Shown here one piece after another: positions 42,354-50,496 of a stretch of DNA of 64,000 nucleotides; within the stretch, counting starts at the first letter, position 1, and each line of letters begins with the position of its first letter. The DNA comes from DATEOR01 sp035296905 (GTDB lineage Bacteria > Actinomycetota > Thermoleophilia > Gaiellales > Gaiellaceae). The DNA is taken from contig DATHAA010000007.1 in the NCBI GenBank assembly GCA_035296905.1, positions 35,368 to 99,367 of the forward strand, in the 5' to 3' direction. The notes beneath the pieces were generated by a model. That model was given only the letters and a program-made list of their open reading frames with translations. It did no database searches and was not told the origin of the DNA. Made by a program: the position numbers and the translations under genes.

Positions 42354-42753
42354 TCGCGTCGCCCTGGGAGACCCGGCCGGTCGTGACGACCTTGGCCAGC
42401 ATCCCGCGCTTGCCCTCGAGCTCGGCCTGTAGGCCGGGGCGGATCTCCTCCATCAGTTCGCAGGGGTCGCAGATCATCGAGACCTCGAACTCGGCATCGC
42501 CGATCTGAAGGCGCTGGCCGATCCGCCAGTTCATGACGTCGGCGCCTCGCACGGTGAAGTTCTCCTTCACACGCCCGGGCGGCACACCGAGCGACTCGAG
42601 GTCCTCGGCCGCGACGAAGAGGACGTTGCGCTTGCCGCCGCGGCGATGGGCGCAGCCCTCGACGCCTTCGTTCTCGAAGACCTGGGCGGTATCGAGTTCC
42701 TCCATCAGCTCGCGCCGCTTGGGCGAGCGCCAGATGTGCGCGATCTCGGCCAT
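42340..42753 (-). CDS. MOSC domain protein
   Basis: 137 residues, single MOSC (Moco sulfurase C-terminal) domain. Seen: NEGVEGCAHRRGGKRNVLFV, RVKENFTVRGADVMNWRIGQ and the conserved Cys near CDPCELMEEIRPGL. MOSC proteins handle molybdenum cofactor or sulfur transfer, or reduce hydroxylamines; the stand-alone type here is functionally open. The ATG at 42753 fits TATACT plus six bases. Divergent from the MBL-like gene. Confidence 0.85.
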   Translation of the reverse strand: MAEIAHIWRSPKRRELMEELDTAQVFENEGVEGCAHRRGGKRNVLFVAAEDLESLGVPPGRVKENFTVRGADVMNWRIGQRLQIGDAEFEVSMICDPCELMEEIRPGLQAELEGKRGMLAKVVTTGRVSQGDAITLL

Positions 42754-42759
42754 GGGCCG

Positions 42760-42765
42760 AGTATA
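42760..42765 (-). promoter_or_regulatory. -10 element for the MOSC gene, leaderless type
   Basis: Minus-strand TATACT lies six bases before the ATG at 42753. Confidence 0.45.
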
Positions 42766-42772
42766 AGGAGGC

Positions 42773-43393
42773 ATGCCGCTGATGGACATCGCACCCGGCC
42801 TCTGGATCTGGCGTCTGCGGCATCCCGCCTGGAGCCCCGAGGCAGATTGGGACCCGCACGTGACCTCGACGGTCGTCGAGACCGGAGGCGAGGTCGCGCT
42901 GACCGACCCCCTCGCTCCTCCGGAGGAGAACCGCGAGGTGTGGGAGCGCCTGAATGCCGCGCCACCCACGCTCGTCGTGGTCCTCAAGCCGGACCATGTC
43001 CGCGACGTCGATCTCTTCGTTGGCCGTTACGGCGCGCGGGCGTTCGGGCCGAGCCTCTTCTGGCGCGACGACATTCCCGAGACCGAGCTCGAGGCGATCG
43101 AGCCCGGCTCGGAGCTCCCGGGCGGGCTCGTCGCGCTCTACGACGGGCGCGGCCGGAACGAGACGCCGCTCTGGGCGCCCGAGCGGCGGGCCCTGGTGTT
43201 TGCCGACGCCCTGACGGAACGGGACGGCCAGCTCCGGGTCTGGGGAACGCCATGGCACGAGGAGCGAACGCTTCCCGCCCTCAGGAGTCTCCTCGACCTC
43301 CCGTTCGAGCACGTGGTCGTGTCGCATGGTGAGCCCGTGCATGACCGCGCCGCATTCGAGCGGGCGCTCGAGCTCCCGGCCTTCGGCCCTTAA
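42773..43393 (+). CDS. Metallo-beta-lactamase-fold-like protein without the metal motif
   Basis: 206 residues. The layout is that of small MBL-fold proteins: an N-terminal substrate strand (DIAPGLWIWRLRHPAWSPEA), TDPLAPPEE, a helix-turn at the place of the HxHxDH motif, and the end VVSHGEPVHDRAAFERALE. At the motif position it reads KPDHVRDVD, so the zinc-binding histidines are missing and hydrolase activity is doubtful. AAGGAGG before the ATG gives a good ribosome-binding site. A hairpin terminator follows its stop. Confidence 0.75.
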   Translation: MPLMDIAPGLWIWRLRHPAWSPEADWDPHVTSTVVETGGEVALTDPLAPPEENREVWERLNAAPPTLVVVLKPDHVRDVDLFVGRYGARAFGPSLFWRDDIPETELEAIEPGSELPGGLVALYDGRGRNETPLWAPERRALVFADALTERDGQLRVWGTPWHEERTLPALRSLLDLPFEHVVVSHGEPVHDRAAFERALELPAFGP

Positions 43394-43408
43394 TGGACGA
43401 ATGGACGA

Positions 43409-43428
43409 AGGGCCGGTTTCCCGGCCCT
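43409..43428. terminator. Bidirectional hairpin between convergent genes
   Basis: AGGGCCGG, loop TTTC, CCGGCCCT: a perfect 8-bp GC-rich stem between the MBL-like gene (+, ends 43393) and the subtilase (-, ends 43464). Likely ends transcription from both sides. Confidence 0.65.
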
Positions 43429-43463
43429 GCGCCTTCGGCTTGGCCGCAAGCTCGTTTTCGAAG

Positions 43464-44891
43464 CTAGGGAGTGACTGCGGCGAAGGCATCGACGATGCCG
43501 TGGCCGTACAACCCGTTGTAGCCCTCGCCACCCTGGCAGGCGGTCGGGTCGGGCGGGCACGCCACCTCGGTCGCCGTCTGCTGGAGGTAGGCCTGGACGC
43601 GCCCGGGCCTCATCGCCGCGTCTCCGCTTCTCAAGTCTCCGTAGCGGCTGACGATGAGCGCGGCGACGCCGCTCGCGTGGGCCGCGGCCATCGAGGTACC
43701 CGCCATGAAGCGGTAGAACGCGGGACCCGGTGCGGCGGGATCCTGAAGCAGGCGAGGAACCTGGAGCGCTGCCGGCCACGTCGAGAGCACAAAGCCTGCG
43801 GGCGGGGCGGGAACCGCATCGCCGCCGGGAGCTGCCACGTCCGTGAACCCGACGCCGTAGTTCGAGTAGCTCGCCTTCTCGCCCGACAGAGCGGTCGCGC
43901 TGACGGCGATGACTCCTGGGAGCTCGCTCGGCAGGCGGACGCACTCGTTGCCGAGCGGAGGATGGGCAAGGTCGATGTTCGAGTTCCCCGCCGAGGCGAC
44001 GACGCTCACGCCACTCTTGAGCGCGTAGCGGACCGCGCGCTTGACCGCTTTGATGAGCGGCTGCTGCACCGCGTCGTTGTGGCAGAAGAAATCGAGGGGA
44101 TCTCCGGCCGTGGTCGCGCCGACATCGATGGTGTAGCTGTTGTTCGTCACATCGATGCGGTGCGTCGCCGCCCACATGAAGCCGCAGATAACAGCGGCGG
44201 GCGTGATGAGGCCGCTCGGCTGTGCCACCTTGATGGATGCGATCTTCACGTTGGGGGCTACGCCGACGATCCCGATCCCGTTGGAGGCCGCGGCGATCGA
44301 ACCTGCGTTGTGCGTCCCATGGCCGTTGTCGTCCTGGTAGGCAGTCGGATTCGTGTCCGGGACCCCGGTCACGCAGGAGGCGCTGTCGGCGAAGTCCATG
44401 TTCTGAGCAAGATCGGGATGCGTGAAGTCGATCCCGGAGTCCAGCAGGCCGACGACAACGGCGGGGCTTCCCCCCGTGATGGCATGAGCGTCGGGTGCGT
44501 GAATCTGACGCATGTTCCACTGCAGCGACGAGAACGTGTCCGCGTCGGTCGCGGGCACGTTCGGGAGCTCTCCGTCCCACTCGGTCGAATCGTGCTCGAG
44601 CCCGAAGGTGAGACCGGAAAGCGCCGACACACCGTCGACCTTGTTGTCGCCCGCCAAACTCGCCGCGAAGCCCGCGTTGGGCGAGTCGGCGAGTGCCACT
44701 CCGATATCGTTGTACGACCGCACGAGCTGACCGCCGGCCCGCTCGATCGCAATCGCCGCCCCCTTGGGGACGTCCTCGCTCTTGTAGACCACGAGGTAGC
44801 GCTCCGCACCAGCCGCGCTCGTGAAGGCGAGCGCAAGTGCTGCGATCAAAGCGCCTAGGCAAAGGCGCGCCACTCGTCCCGGTTGCCGCAA
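43464..44891 (-). CDS. Secreted subtilisin-like serine protease (S8)
   Basis: 475 residues. A signal peptide (LCLGALIAALALAFTSAAGA, about 10-29) is followed by an inhibitor-I9-like propeptide (YLVVYKSEDVPKGAAI) and an S8 catalytic domain. The triad is visible: Asp151 in LLDSGIDFTHPDL, His191 in GHGTHNAGS and Ser400 in GTSMAAAHASG, with the oxyanion Asn303 in SAGNSN. It ends soon after the catalytic domain. TTG start at 44891 behind GGAGAGG. It is the next gene after the membrane beta-propeller gene on the same strand, with a gap of about 110 bases. Confidence 0.92.
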   Translation of the reverse strand: MRQPGRVARLCLGALIAALALAFTSAAGAERYLVVYKSEDVPKGAAIAIERAGGQLVRSYNDIGVALADSPNAGFAASLAGDNKVDGVSALSGLTFGLEHDSTEWDGELPNVPATDADTFSSLQWNMRQIHAPDAHAITGGSPAVVVGLLDSGIDFTHPDLAQNMDFADSASCVTGVPDTNPTAYQDDNGHGTHNAGSIAAASNGIGIVGVAPNVKIASIKVAQPSGLITPAAVICGFMWAATHRIDVTNNSYTIDVGATTAGDPLDFFCHNDAVQQPLIKAVKRAVRYALKSGVSVVASAGNSNIDLAHPPLGNECVRLPSELPGVIAVSATALSGEKASYSNYGVGFTDVAAPGGDAVPAPPAGFVLSTWPAALQVPRLLQDPAAPGPAFYRFMAGTSMAAAHASGVAALIVSRYGDLRSGDAAMRPGRVQAYLQQTATEVACPPDPTACQGGEGYNGLYGHGIVDAFAAVTP

Positions 44892-44999
44892 AGCTAACCT
44901 CTCCTCCGCTCGGTCCTTCTCCGACGGGCACTTGCCCGCACACGCACTTTACGGCGGACTTTAGGTCCACGCGTCCCTCAATAGAGTGAGCCGTCCCGG

Positions 45000-46313
45000 T
45001 TAGAAATTTACCCGCAAAACGACTGCTTTTCGGGTCGACGGCGTCCACATCGTCACATAGGCCATTCGGCCCGTTAGCGCCGTCGTCCAAAGAAGAGTCT
45101 TTCGTCCGCTCACGTGCATGAGCGTTTTCGTCCGCTTGCTCCCGAACCACTTCATCCGCAGATACGAGCCCCGCGAGCGGTGCTCGACCCAGACGATGCG
45201 CCGCGAGCTCACGGATGGGTTCGCCTCCATCCAGACGTCGGTCTGCTTGATCACGCGCCGCTTGTTCGTCGCGAGCTCGAGCACGTAGATCGACGAGCCG
45301 CCGCTGGCGATCCGGTGCCAGGCGAGACGGCCGCCGCGAAGCGCCGGCCGGCCGAGGTCGGCTGCGCTGTGCACGGAGGCAATGTTCCGTTCTTCGAGGT
45401 TCGGCTTGCTGATATCTGCGAGGACGAGGCGCTCGTGTGCACCGTCGTCGCGGATGTAGGCGAGCAGCGGGTAGTCGAGCGCCGGATGTGAATAGGGCCC
45501 GTCGAGCTCGAGCACGGGGGAGTCGTTGCGCCAGTCGATCACCTTGATGCCCTCGTCGTCCTCGTAGGCGAGGTAGGCGCCGTCGAGCGCGGGGGCGTCC
45601 GCCGGGCTCACCGTGTCGGTCGGGTCCGGGGCGGGCGGCACCACGACCACCTTGATCGTCCCGGAGTCCATGCGGGCGCGTGCAAACGTCTGCCCATCCG
45701 CGGCCGGGTCGAAGCCGCGGCCAAGCGAGGTGACAGCGGCGCCGGCGGCCGGAGCGAGGGCGAGCAGGACGACCGCGAGCCCGAGCACGACCGCGTTCGC
45801 GCGCGAGACGAAGGACGCGCGTCCGACGAGTCTCTCGACGGCGGCGGGGCCGCTCGGCTCTCGGTGCCGGGGCCAGACCGCCATGAACGCGCGGCCGGCT
45901 CCGTAGAGCGCGAAGCAGGCGGCGGCGGCCGCGGGGTTCCCGAGCGCGAGCGCCACGGCGCACGCGACCCAGAACGTGGCGACCGGCTGGAAGGTGAGGA
46001 AGCCGAGGCCGAGTCCCGCCCCGTAGCCGGCGCTCCACAGGGGCAGCGGCAGCTCGTACTGCCAGCGCTCCGGCACCTGCCTCCTGGACTGCGGGATCGG
46101 CATGCGGAGGATTCCCGCCTCACGCAGGGCGGCCAGGAAGGCGAGCGCAGCGGCCGCGATCAGCGCGGGCCGGGTGCCGACGAGGCTTCCCACGAAGCCG
46201 AGCGTCGCCCCGAGGGCAGCCGACGCGACGACCGCCGCGAGGGCGAAGAGAGCGATTGCGAGCCGTTGGCGGGAGCGGCTCCCGCACACGGCGGGAGTGA
46301 AGGTCTCGACCAT
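45000..46313 (-). CDS. Membrane protein with extracytoplasmic beta-propeller domain
   Basis: 437 residues. The N-terminal half holds about six hydrophobic segments (LAIALFALAAVVASAALGAT to VVLGLAVVLLALAPAAGA, about 18-195). The C-terminal half is a TolB-like repeat region (GAYLAYEDDEGIKVIDW, RPALRGGRLAWHRIASGG, RRIVWVEHRSRGSYL). It lies directly after a MauA-like gene and a MauE-MauD fusion; in methylamine dehydrogenase loci the large subunit MauB is also a beta-propeller. An analogous role here is a guess: no MauB homology is obvious and MauB is not a membrane protein. Confidence 0.75.
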   Translation of the reverse strand: MVETFTPAVCGSRSRQRLAIALFALAAVVASAALGATLGFVGSLVGTRPALIAAAALAFLAALREAGILRMPIPQSRRQVPERWQYELPLPLWSAGYGAGLGLGFLTFQPVATFWVACAVALALGNPAAAAACFALYGAGRAFMAVWPRHREPSGPAAVERLVGRASFVSRANAVVLGLAVVLLALAPAAGAAVTSLGRGFDPAADGQTFARARMDSGTIKVVVVPPAPDPTDTVSPADAPALDGAYLAYEDDEGIKVIDWRNDSPVLELDGPYSHPALDYPLLAYIRDDGAHERLVLADISKPNLEERNIASVHSAADLGRPALRGGRLAWHRIASGGSSIYVLELATNKRRVIKQTDVWMEANPSVSSRRIVWVEHRSRGSYLRMKWFGSKRTKTLMHVSGRKTLLWTTALTGRMAYVTMWTPSTRKAVVLRVNF

Positions 46314-46322
46314 GGAGAATCC

Positions 46323-46394
46323 TCAGGGCGACCAGGCGCCCGAGACTCCGGCGAGGAGGGCCGTTGCCGCGAGCGCGGCGGCAACGGCTAGCAC
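46323..46394 (-). CDS. Possible 23-residue hydrophobic peptide
   Basis: A GTG inside the last codons of the MauA-like gene opens a short frame ending nine bases before the next gene. The product is one hydrophobic helix (LAVAAALAATALLAGVSGAW). It may be a real small membrane peptide or just a translational coupler. Evidence is only position and composition. Confidence 0.3.
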   Translation of the reverse strand: MLAVAAALAATALLAGVSGAWSP

Positions 46395-46987
46395 TTGAGC
46401 CCCGAGTCGTAGTAGAGGACGCAGAACACGCGCCTCCCGTCGAAGCAGTAGCCCGTCAGAGACGCATCGCCGTTGATCCGCTTCTTGCTGTAGGAGCAGC
46501 AGTCCACGAGCTTCCGCACCTGGCCGTTGCAGCAGCGGTACCACGCGCCCTGCATGACGCCGCCGATCCTGTAGTGCTCGTTCGTCCAGTCTTCGCAAAG
46601 CCGCGTGCGCGGGGCACGCGGGAGAAAATCGCCGTCAGGCGAGCGCAGTCGGTTGCCCGAGCCGTCAACAGCCCAGCCCGCGGAGTTGACCGCCCGGCCG
46701 AGATTGTCGATCGGATGTCCGTCGCTTGGCCGGAGCGGAAAGCCGTTTTTGTCGATGCGCGGGAGGCCTAGTGGGTTCAGGCACGACCCGGTCGTCCAGA
46801 TGTGCCCGCAGAAGTGAAACGCCTCGCTCTTCTCGGGACGCACCGCTGCGGCGACCGCCGCTCCTCCCGTCGCGGCGAGCACCGCCCCGCCCATGCGTCC
46901 GAGGAAGGACCTCCTGGTCATCCCCGAGGCCAGGCGGGTCGAGAGTGCCCGGGCTGCGCCGTCGAAGAGCGCGTCAGGCCGGCGCAT
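46388..46987 (-). CDS. Methylamine dehydrogenase light chain (MauA)-like protein, Tat-exported
   Basis: 199 residues. TRRSFLGRMGG (about 24-34) and the Ala-rich stretch after it form a twin-arginine signal, as in MauA, which is exported folded. The mature part has ten Cys (CGHIWTTGSC, CEDW, YRCCNG, DCCSYSK, GYCFDGRRVFC, final LKC), matching the disulphide-rich MauA light chain. MauA makes its TTQ cofactor from two Trp. By eye, the segment that carries the second (WCFG in Paracoccus) reads YCFD here, so TTQ as known is unlikely. It overlaps the MauE-MauD fusion by 14 bases. Confidence 0.75.
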   Translation of the reverse strand: MRRPDALFDGAARALSTRLASGMTRRSFLGRMGGAVLAATGGAAVAAAVRPEKSEAFHFCGHIWTTGSCLNPLGLPRIDKNGFPLRPSDGHPIDNLGRAVNSAGWAVDGSGNRLRSPDGDFLPRAPRTRLCEDWTNEHYRIGGVMQGAWYRCCNGQVRKLVDCCSYSKKRINGDASLTGYCFDGRRVFCVLYYDSGLKC

Positions 46988-47843
46988 GTTCCATCCTGGC
47001 GGAGCCAAGCGCGACGAGACCGTCGAGTTGCTCGAGCGAGTTGACCGTGCCCTTGGCAGCGACGACCCCCTCGACGACGTGGACGAGGAACGGCGTCCCA
47101 GGAACGCTCCAGCGCTCGAACACGGAGGGCTCCTCGTGCTCGTACACGGTTCGCACGGGCATTCCTTCGCGCTCGAAGGCCCGAATCCCCGGCGCGATCG
47201 CGCGGCAGAGGCGGCAGTCGGCGCTGAAGAACGCGACGAGCTCGTCTCCGACTCGGCTGAGGCCCTCGAGCTCCGGGGCGACGTCTCCCAGGGGCGGGCC
47301 CTCCTCGGCGAGCTCGAGCGCGACGCCGGGCCCGAGGCGCATCGTGAGCACGCCCACCTGGCGGTAGAGCGCGAGCACGAGCGCAGCCAGCGCGAAAACG
47401 GCGAGGCCGAGGACCACGAGTGCCGCGAAGACGATCGCATCGTTCGACGGCCGGCCGACCTCGACGTGCGCGAATGCGCCGAACGCCGCGATTCCCGTGA
47501 AGAGAACGGCGCGGCCGAGAAGAAGATCGGTGCTGCGTTCCCTGGCGCCGAAGCAGCCGCAGCGGAGCCGGCGCACCCCGCGGGCGCGGACGCTCGCCAG
47601 CGCGCCGACGAAAACGACCCCCAGGGCGACGGCCGCGACCGCAGCGGCCCGGACGCCCGCAAGAAGAAGGATGCCCGTCGCGAGCTCGATCCCCGTCCAC
47701 GCGGCGAGCGCGGCGCCGCGCCAGCGCGGGGACACGCCGTACGGCGCCAGGAACGACGAGTCTCTGGACAGGAGCTTCGACACGCCCGCCCACAAGAGGG
47801 CGACCGCGACGACCAGACGGGCGATGAGGTCGAGCGACAACAA
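46974..47843 (-). CDS. MauE-MauD fusion: DoxX-like membrane redox protein plus thioredoxin-like domain
   Basis: 289 residues from a TTG at 47843. Residues 1-165 form the four-helix MauE/DoxX-like domain with the family's CGCFG motif (Cys95 and Cys97). From about 185 a thioredoxin-like domain follows, with FFSADCRLCRAIAPG (Cys210, Cys213) and a cis-Pro region VPGTPFLV. MauE and MauD are separate proteins in Mau loci, where both are needed to form the disulphides of MauA. The fusion would do both jobs for the MauA-like protein encoded next. Confidence 0.8.
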   Translation of the reverse strand: MLSLDLIARLVVAVALLWAGVSKLLSRDSSFLAPYGVSPRWRGAALAAWTGIELATGILLLAGVRAAAVAAVALGVVFVGALASVRARGVRRLRCGCFGARERSTDLLLGRAVLFTGIAAFGAFAHVEVGRPSNDAIVFAALVVLGLAVFALAALVLALYRQVGVLTMRLGPGVALELAEEGPPLGDVAPELEGLSRVGDELVAFFSADCRLCRAIAPGIRAFEREGMPVRTVYEHEEPSVFERWSVPGTPFLVHVVEGVVAAKGTVNSLEQLDGLVALGSARMEHAPA

Positions 47844-47949
47844 TGGGCGTTCGTTCGTCGGCTGGGCGTTCCGCCCTTGGTTCTCGGAGGCAGCAGGATA
47901 CCGGCTAACCCGGAGGATCGGCCCCCGAAAGCGTGGCCTTGACCCCCGT

Positions 47950-48717
47950 TTAGCCCGCCCGCTCGGCGCTTCTCAGGCCGCGCAGGGCCCAAACGGAGAA
48001 GGCGACGACCAGAGCCGCCGTGACCGCGAACGCGAGCCCGGTCTCGGTCGGGGTCCCCGCCAGGAAGCCGCGTCCTGCCTCGAGCACGCGCGTGATGGGG
48101 TTGTACGTCGCGACATTGTGGATCCACCCCTGCAGCAGGGCGAGCGGGACGTAGACCGGCGCAAAGAAGAGCAGGAGGAAGACGGGCATCTGCATGACCG
48201 GGCCGGCCTGCATTGTTCGCAGGCGAAGCGCGATGCCGGCCGCCCAGAGGGTCGCCGCGAGATTGAGGCAGACGGCCAGCGTGTAGAGGGCGACGAGGTC
48301 GACAGCGCCGCCGCCGATTTGCATCCCGACGAGTAGCGCGACCGCCGTGACAACCGCGGCCGTGAGCAGCCAGCGGACGAGAGCCGCCGCTACATAGCCG
48401 AGAACGATCCCCATCCGGTACGGCGCCGAAAGGAGGAGCCTGCGCCCGAACCCGCTCTCGAAATCGCGCGCGATGCCGAAGCCCGTGAAGACCCCGCCGA
48501 AGGCCGCCGACTGCAGAAGCACGAAGACGAACTGGAAGGCGGTGTAGCCCGGCGGGTAGTCGAAGCCAGGCACCTGGTCGAGGCGCGAGAGCCCGCCCGC
48601 GAACGCGGTGAAGAAGAAGAGCGGGAAGATCAGGGACGGGATCAGAAGCGACGGGTTCGTGAACACGTTGTGGAGGACGCGCCAGGCCACTCCCTCGGCG
48701 ACGGAGAGCGTCCTCAT
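47950..48717 (-). CDS. ABC-2 type exporter permease
   Basis: 255 residues with six membrane helices and an ABC-2 core: ARDFESGFGRRLLLSAPYRM (about 85-104) after helix 2 and VATYNPITRVLEAGRGFL (about 202-219) before the last helix. It starts at the ATG at 48717, overlapping the previous permease by 4 bases. Together with the gene at 48714 and the ATPase at 49490 it forms an exporter of the DrrAB/daunorubicin type. Substrate unknown. The MarR gene opposite suggests a lipophilic compound or drug. Confidence 0.9.
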   Translation of the reverse strand: MRTLSVAEGVAWRVLHNVFTNPSLLIPSLIFPLFFFTAFAGGLSRLDQVPGFDYPPGYTAFQFVFVLLQSAAFGGVFTGFGIARDFESGFGRRLLLSAPYRMGIVLGYVAAALVRWLLTAAVVTAVALLVGMQIGGGAVDLVALYTLAVCLNLAATLWAAGIALRLRTMQAGPVMQMPVFLLLFFAPVYVPLALLQGWIHNVATYNPITRVLEAGRGFLAGTPTETGLAFAVTAALVVAFSVWALRGLRSAERAG

Positions 48718-49493
48718 GAGCGCGTGAGCCTCGTCCGCAGGGAGAGGGTGGCGAGAGAGACCGCGACCGCAGCGATGAGCAACGCGATCCCGAACCCGAG
48801 CGCGAGCGCTTCCGAGTCCCACCCGATGACGATCAGACTGCGAATGCCTTCGATCAGGTACGAGACCGGGTTCAGGGTCGCGGCGGTCTGGAACCACTTG
48901 ATCTCGATCAGGTTGCGCGGCATGGCCATGGACGAGATGAAGAGGAAGACGAAGAAAACCGGGAACATGCCTTGCACCGCCTCGCCAGAGCCGGTGCGCA
49001 GCGCAAGGAAGGCGCCGAGCGCCCCGAAGCCGAGCCCGATAAGGAGCGAGAAGACGAAGAGGACGGCGATCCCCCCGGCGCCCGCCGCGAAGTGCACACC
49101 GAGGATGAGCCCCGCTGAGATCCACACGGCGGCCTGAACCGCGGTCATCGCCATCACGCCGCCGAGCTGGCCGGCCAGTAGCGCGACGCCACGCATGGGC
49201 GTCAGCGCGAGGCGGTTGAGGAACCCCGTCTGGATGTCGCGCGCGAGATCCGTGCCCGCGTTCATCGTCGCAAAGAGCGCGCCTTGCATGAACGGGACGG
49301 CGAGCGCGAATGCGAGATACGAGTCGGTCGGAAACCCGGGCAGGTGCGTGGCCGACTGGAGACCGCTCGAGTTCACCGCGAGCAGGAGCAGCGGGAAGAC
49401 GAGCGGGAAGACGATGTTCGCGGGCTGGCGCGCGGTGCGCACGACCGATCGCCGCGCGAGTTGGCCCACCTGCTCGACGAAGCTCTCGCTCAC
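48714..49493 (-). CDS. ABC-2 type exporter permease
   Basis: 259 residues, six helices. ARDIQTGFLNRLALTPMRGV (about 84-103) and FQTAATLNPVSYLIEGIRSL (about 201-220) are the two conserved ABC-2 stretches, as in DrrB. It shares its plan with the next permease, so the exporter uses a heterodimer. Overlaps the ATPase gene by 4 bases upstream and the second permease by 4 bases downstream. Confidence 0.92.
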   Translation of the reverse strand: MSESFVEQVGQLARRSVVRTARQPANIVFPLVFPLLLLAVNSSGLQSATHLPGFPTDSYLAFALAVPFMQGALFATMNAGTDLARDIQTGFLNRLALTPMRGVALLAGQLGGVMAMTAVQAAVWISAGLILGVHFAAGAGGIAVLFVFSLLIGLGFGALGAFLALRTGSGEAVQGMFPVFFVFLFISSMAMPRNLIEIKWFQTAATLNPVSYLIEGIRSLIVIGWDSEALALGFGIALLIAAVAVSLATLSLRTRLTRS

Positions 49494-50479
49494 GCCGGCT
49501 CGAGCGCCAGCTCGGGTTCTTCTTCCTCCTCGCCCGCACCTTCGAGCGAGCGGCCGGTCTTGGCGAGGAAGACGTCGTCGAGAGACGGCTGGTGGAGCTG
49601 AAGGTTCTCCACCTTGAGGCTCTCGGCGTCGAGCGCGCGCACGATCTCCGCCAGGTCGGCCTCGCTCGTCTGGAGGCGGACCGCGACGCCCTGGATGGCA
49701 GCGCAGGGCTCGCCGAACCGCGCGAGGATCACGGCGGCGCGCTCCTCGTCCTCGGGGCTCGCGGGGACGACCTCGACGGTGGGCCGCCCGACTTCCGCCT
49801 TGAGGTGTGCTGGAGTCCCTTCGGCGACGATCCGGCCGTGGTCGATGATCCCGACCCGGTTGGCGAGCACGTCCGCCTCTTCGAGGTACTGCGTGGTCAG
49901 GAAGACGGTGACGCCGTCGTCGGTGGCGAGGCGGCGGACCTCCTCCCAGAGCGCGCTACGGCTCTGCACGTCGAGGCCCGTGGTCGGCTCGTCGAGGAAG
50001 AGGATGCGCGGGGAGTGGACCAGGGCGAGCGCGAGGTCGAGCCGGCGCTTCATCCCGCCGGAGTAGCCGCCGACCTTGCGGTCGGCCGCCTGCGAGAGCC
50101 CGACGCGCTCGAGCAGAAGCTCGCCCCGCCGCGAGCGCTCGGAGCGCGGGATTCCCTGCAGCGTCGTCTGCAGGCGCAGGTGCTCGCGCCCCGTCAGCAG
50201 CGGGTCAAGCGCCGCCTCCTGCAGAGCCGCGCCGATCGCGGCCCTGACCTGCGGACCCTCGCGGACAATGTCGTAGCCGGCAACGGTCGCGGTCCCCGCA
50301 GTGGGCGGCAGCAGGGTCGTGAGCATGTGCACCGTGGTCGACTTGCCCGCACCGTTCGGGCCCAGGAACCCGTAGATCTCGCCGGGGTGCACGACGAGGT
50401 CGATCCCGTCCACGGCGCGGGGCCCCTTCTTGAACTCGCGCACAAGGCCTGTCGCGACGATCCCATGCTCGTCCGCCAT
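49490..50479 (-). CDS. ABC exporter ATP-binding protein (DrrA-like)
   Basis: 329 residues. Walker A LGPNGAGKSTTVHML (about 39-53), Q-loop, signature GGYSGGMKRRLDLALAL (about 137-153), Walker B RILFLDEPTTGLD and switch His region VFLTTQYLEEAD; then the longer DrrA-type C-terminal part. Powers the two permeases encoded downstream. The ATG at 50479 fits TAGCCT plus six bases, sharing the hexamer with the divergent MarR gene. Confidence 0.93.
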   Translation of the reverse strand: MADEHGIVATGLVREFKKGPRAVDGIDLVVHPGEIYGFLGPNGAGKSTTVHMLTTLLPPTAGTATVAGYDIVREGPQVRAAIGAALQEAALDPLLTGREHLRLQTTLQGIPRSERSRRGELLLERVGLSQAADRKVGGYSGGMKRRLDLALALVHSPRILFLDEPTTGLDVQSRSALWEEVRRLATDDGVTVFLTTQYLEEADVLANRVGIIDHGRIVAEGTPAHLKAEVGRPTVEVVPASPEDEERAAVILARFGEPCAAIQGVAVRLQTSEADLAEIVRALDAESLKVENLQLHQPSLDDVFLAKTGRSLEGAGEEEEEPELALEPA

Positions 50480-50484
50480 GGTTA

Positions 50485-50490
50485 TAGGCT
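50485..50490 (+). promoter_or_regulatory. -10 element for the MarR gene, leaderless type
   Basis: TAGGCT lies six bases before the GTG at 50497. The same palindrome (TAGGCTA) serves as -10 in the other direction. Confidence 0.5.
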
Positions 50491-50491
50491 A
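50486..50491 (-). promoter_or_regulatory. -10 element for the ABC exporter operon, leaderless type
   Basis: Minus-strand TAGCCT lies six bases before the ATG at 50479 and overlaps the MarR -10 by five bases. Confidence 0.5.
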
Positions 50492-50496
50492 GTCGT

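Noticed and set aside
43390..46038. Open frame of about 880 codons on the minus strand across the subtilase and propeller genes
   Set aside because: It runs out of frame through both; composition is Arg/Pro/Ser-rich, as in other GC shadows.
46388..46987. True methylamine dehydrogenase light chain
   Set aside because: The second TTQ tryptophan seems absent and there is no MauB, MauG or amicyanin gene; I call it MauA-like only.
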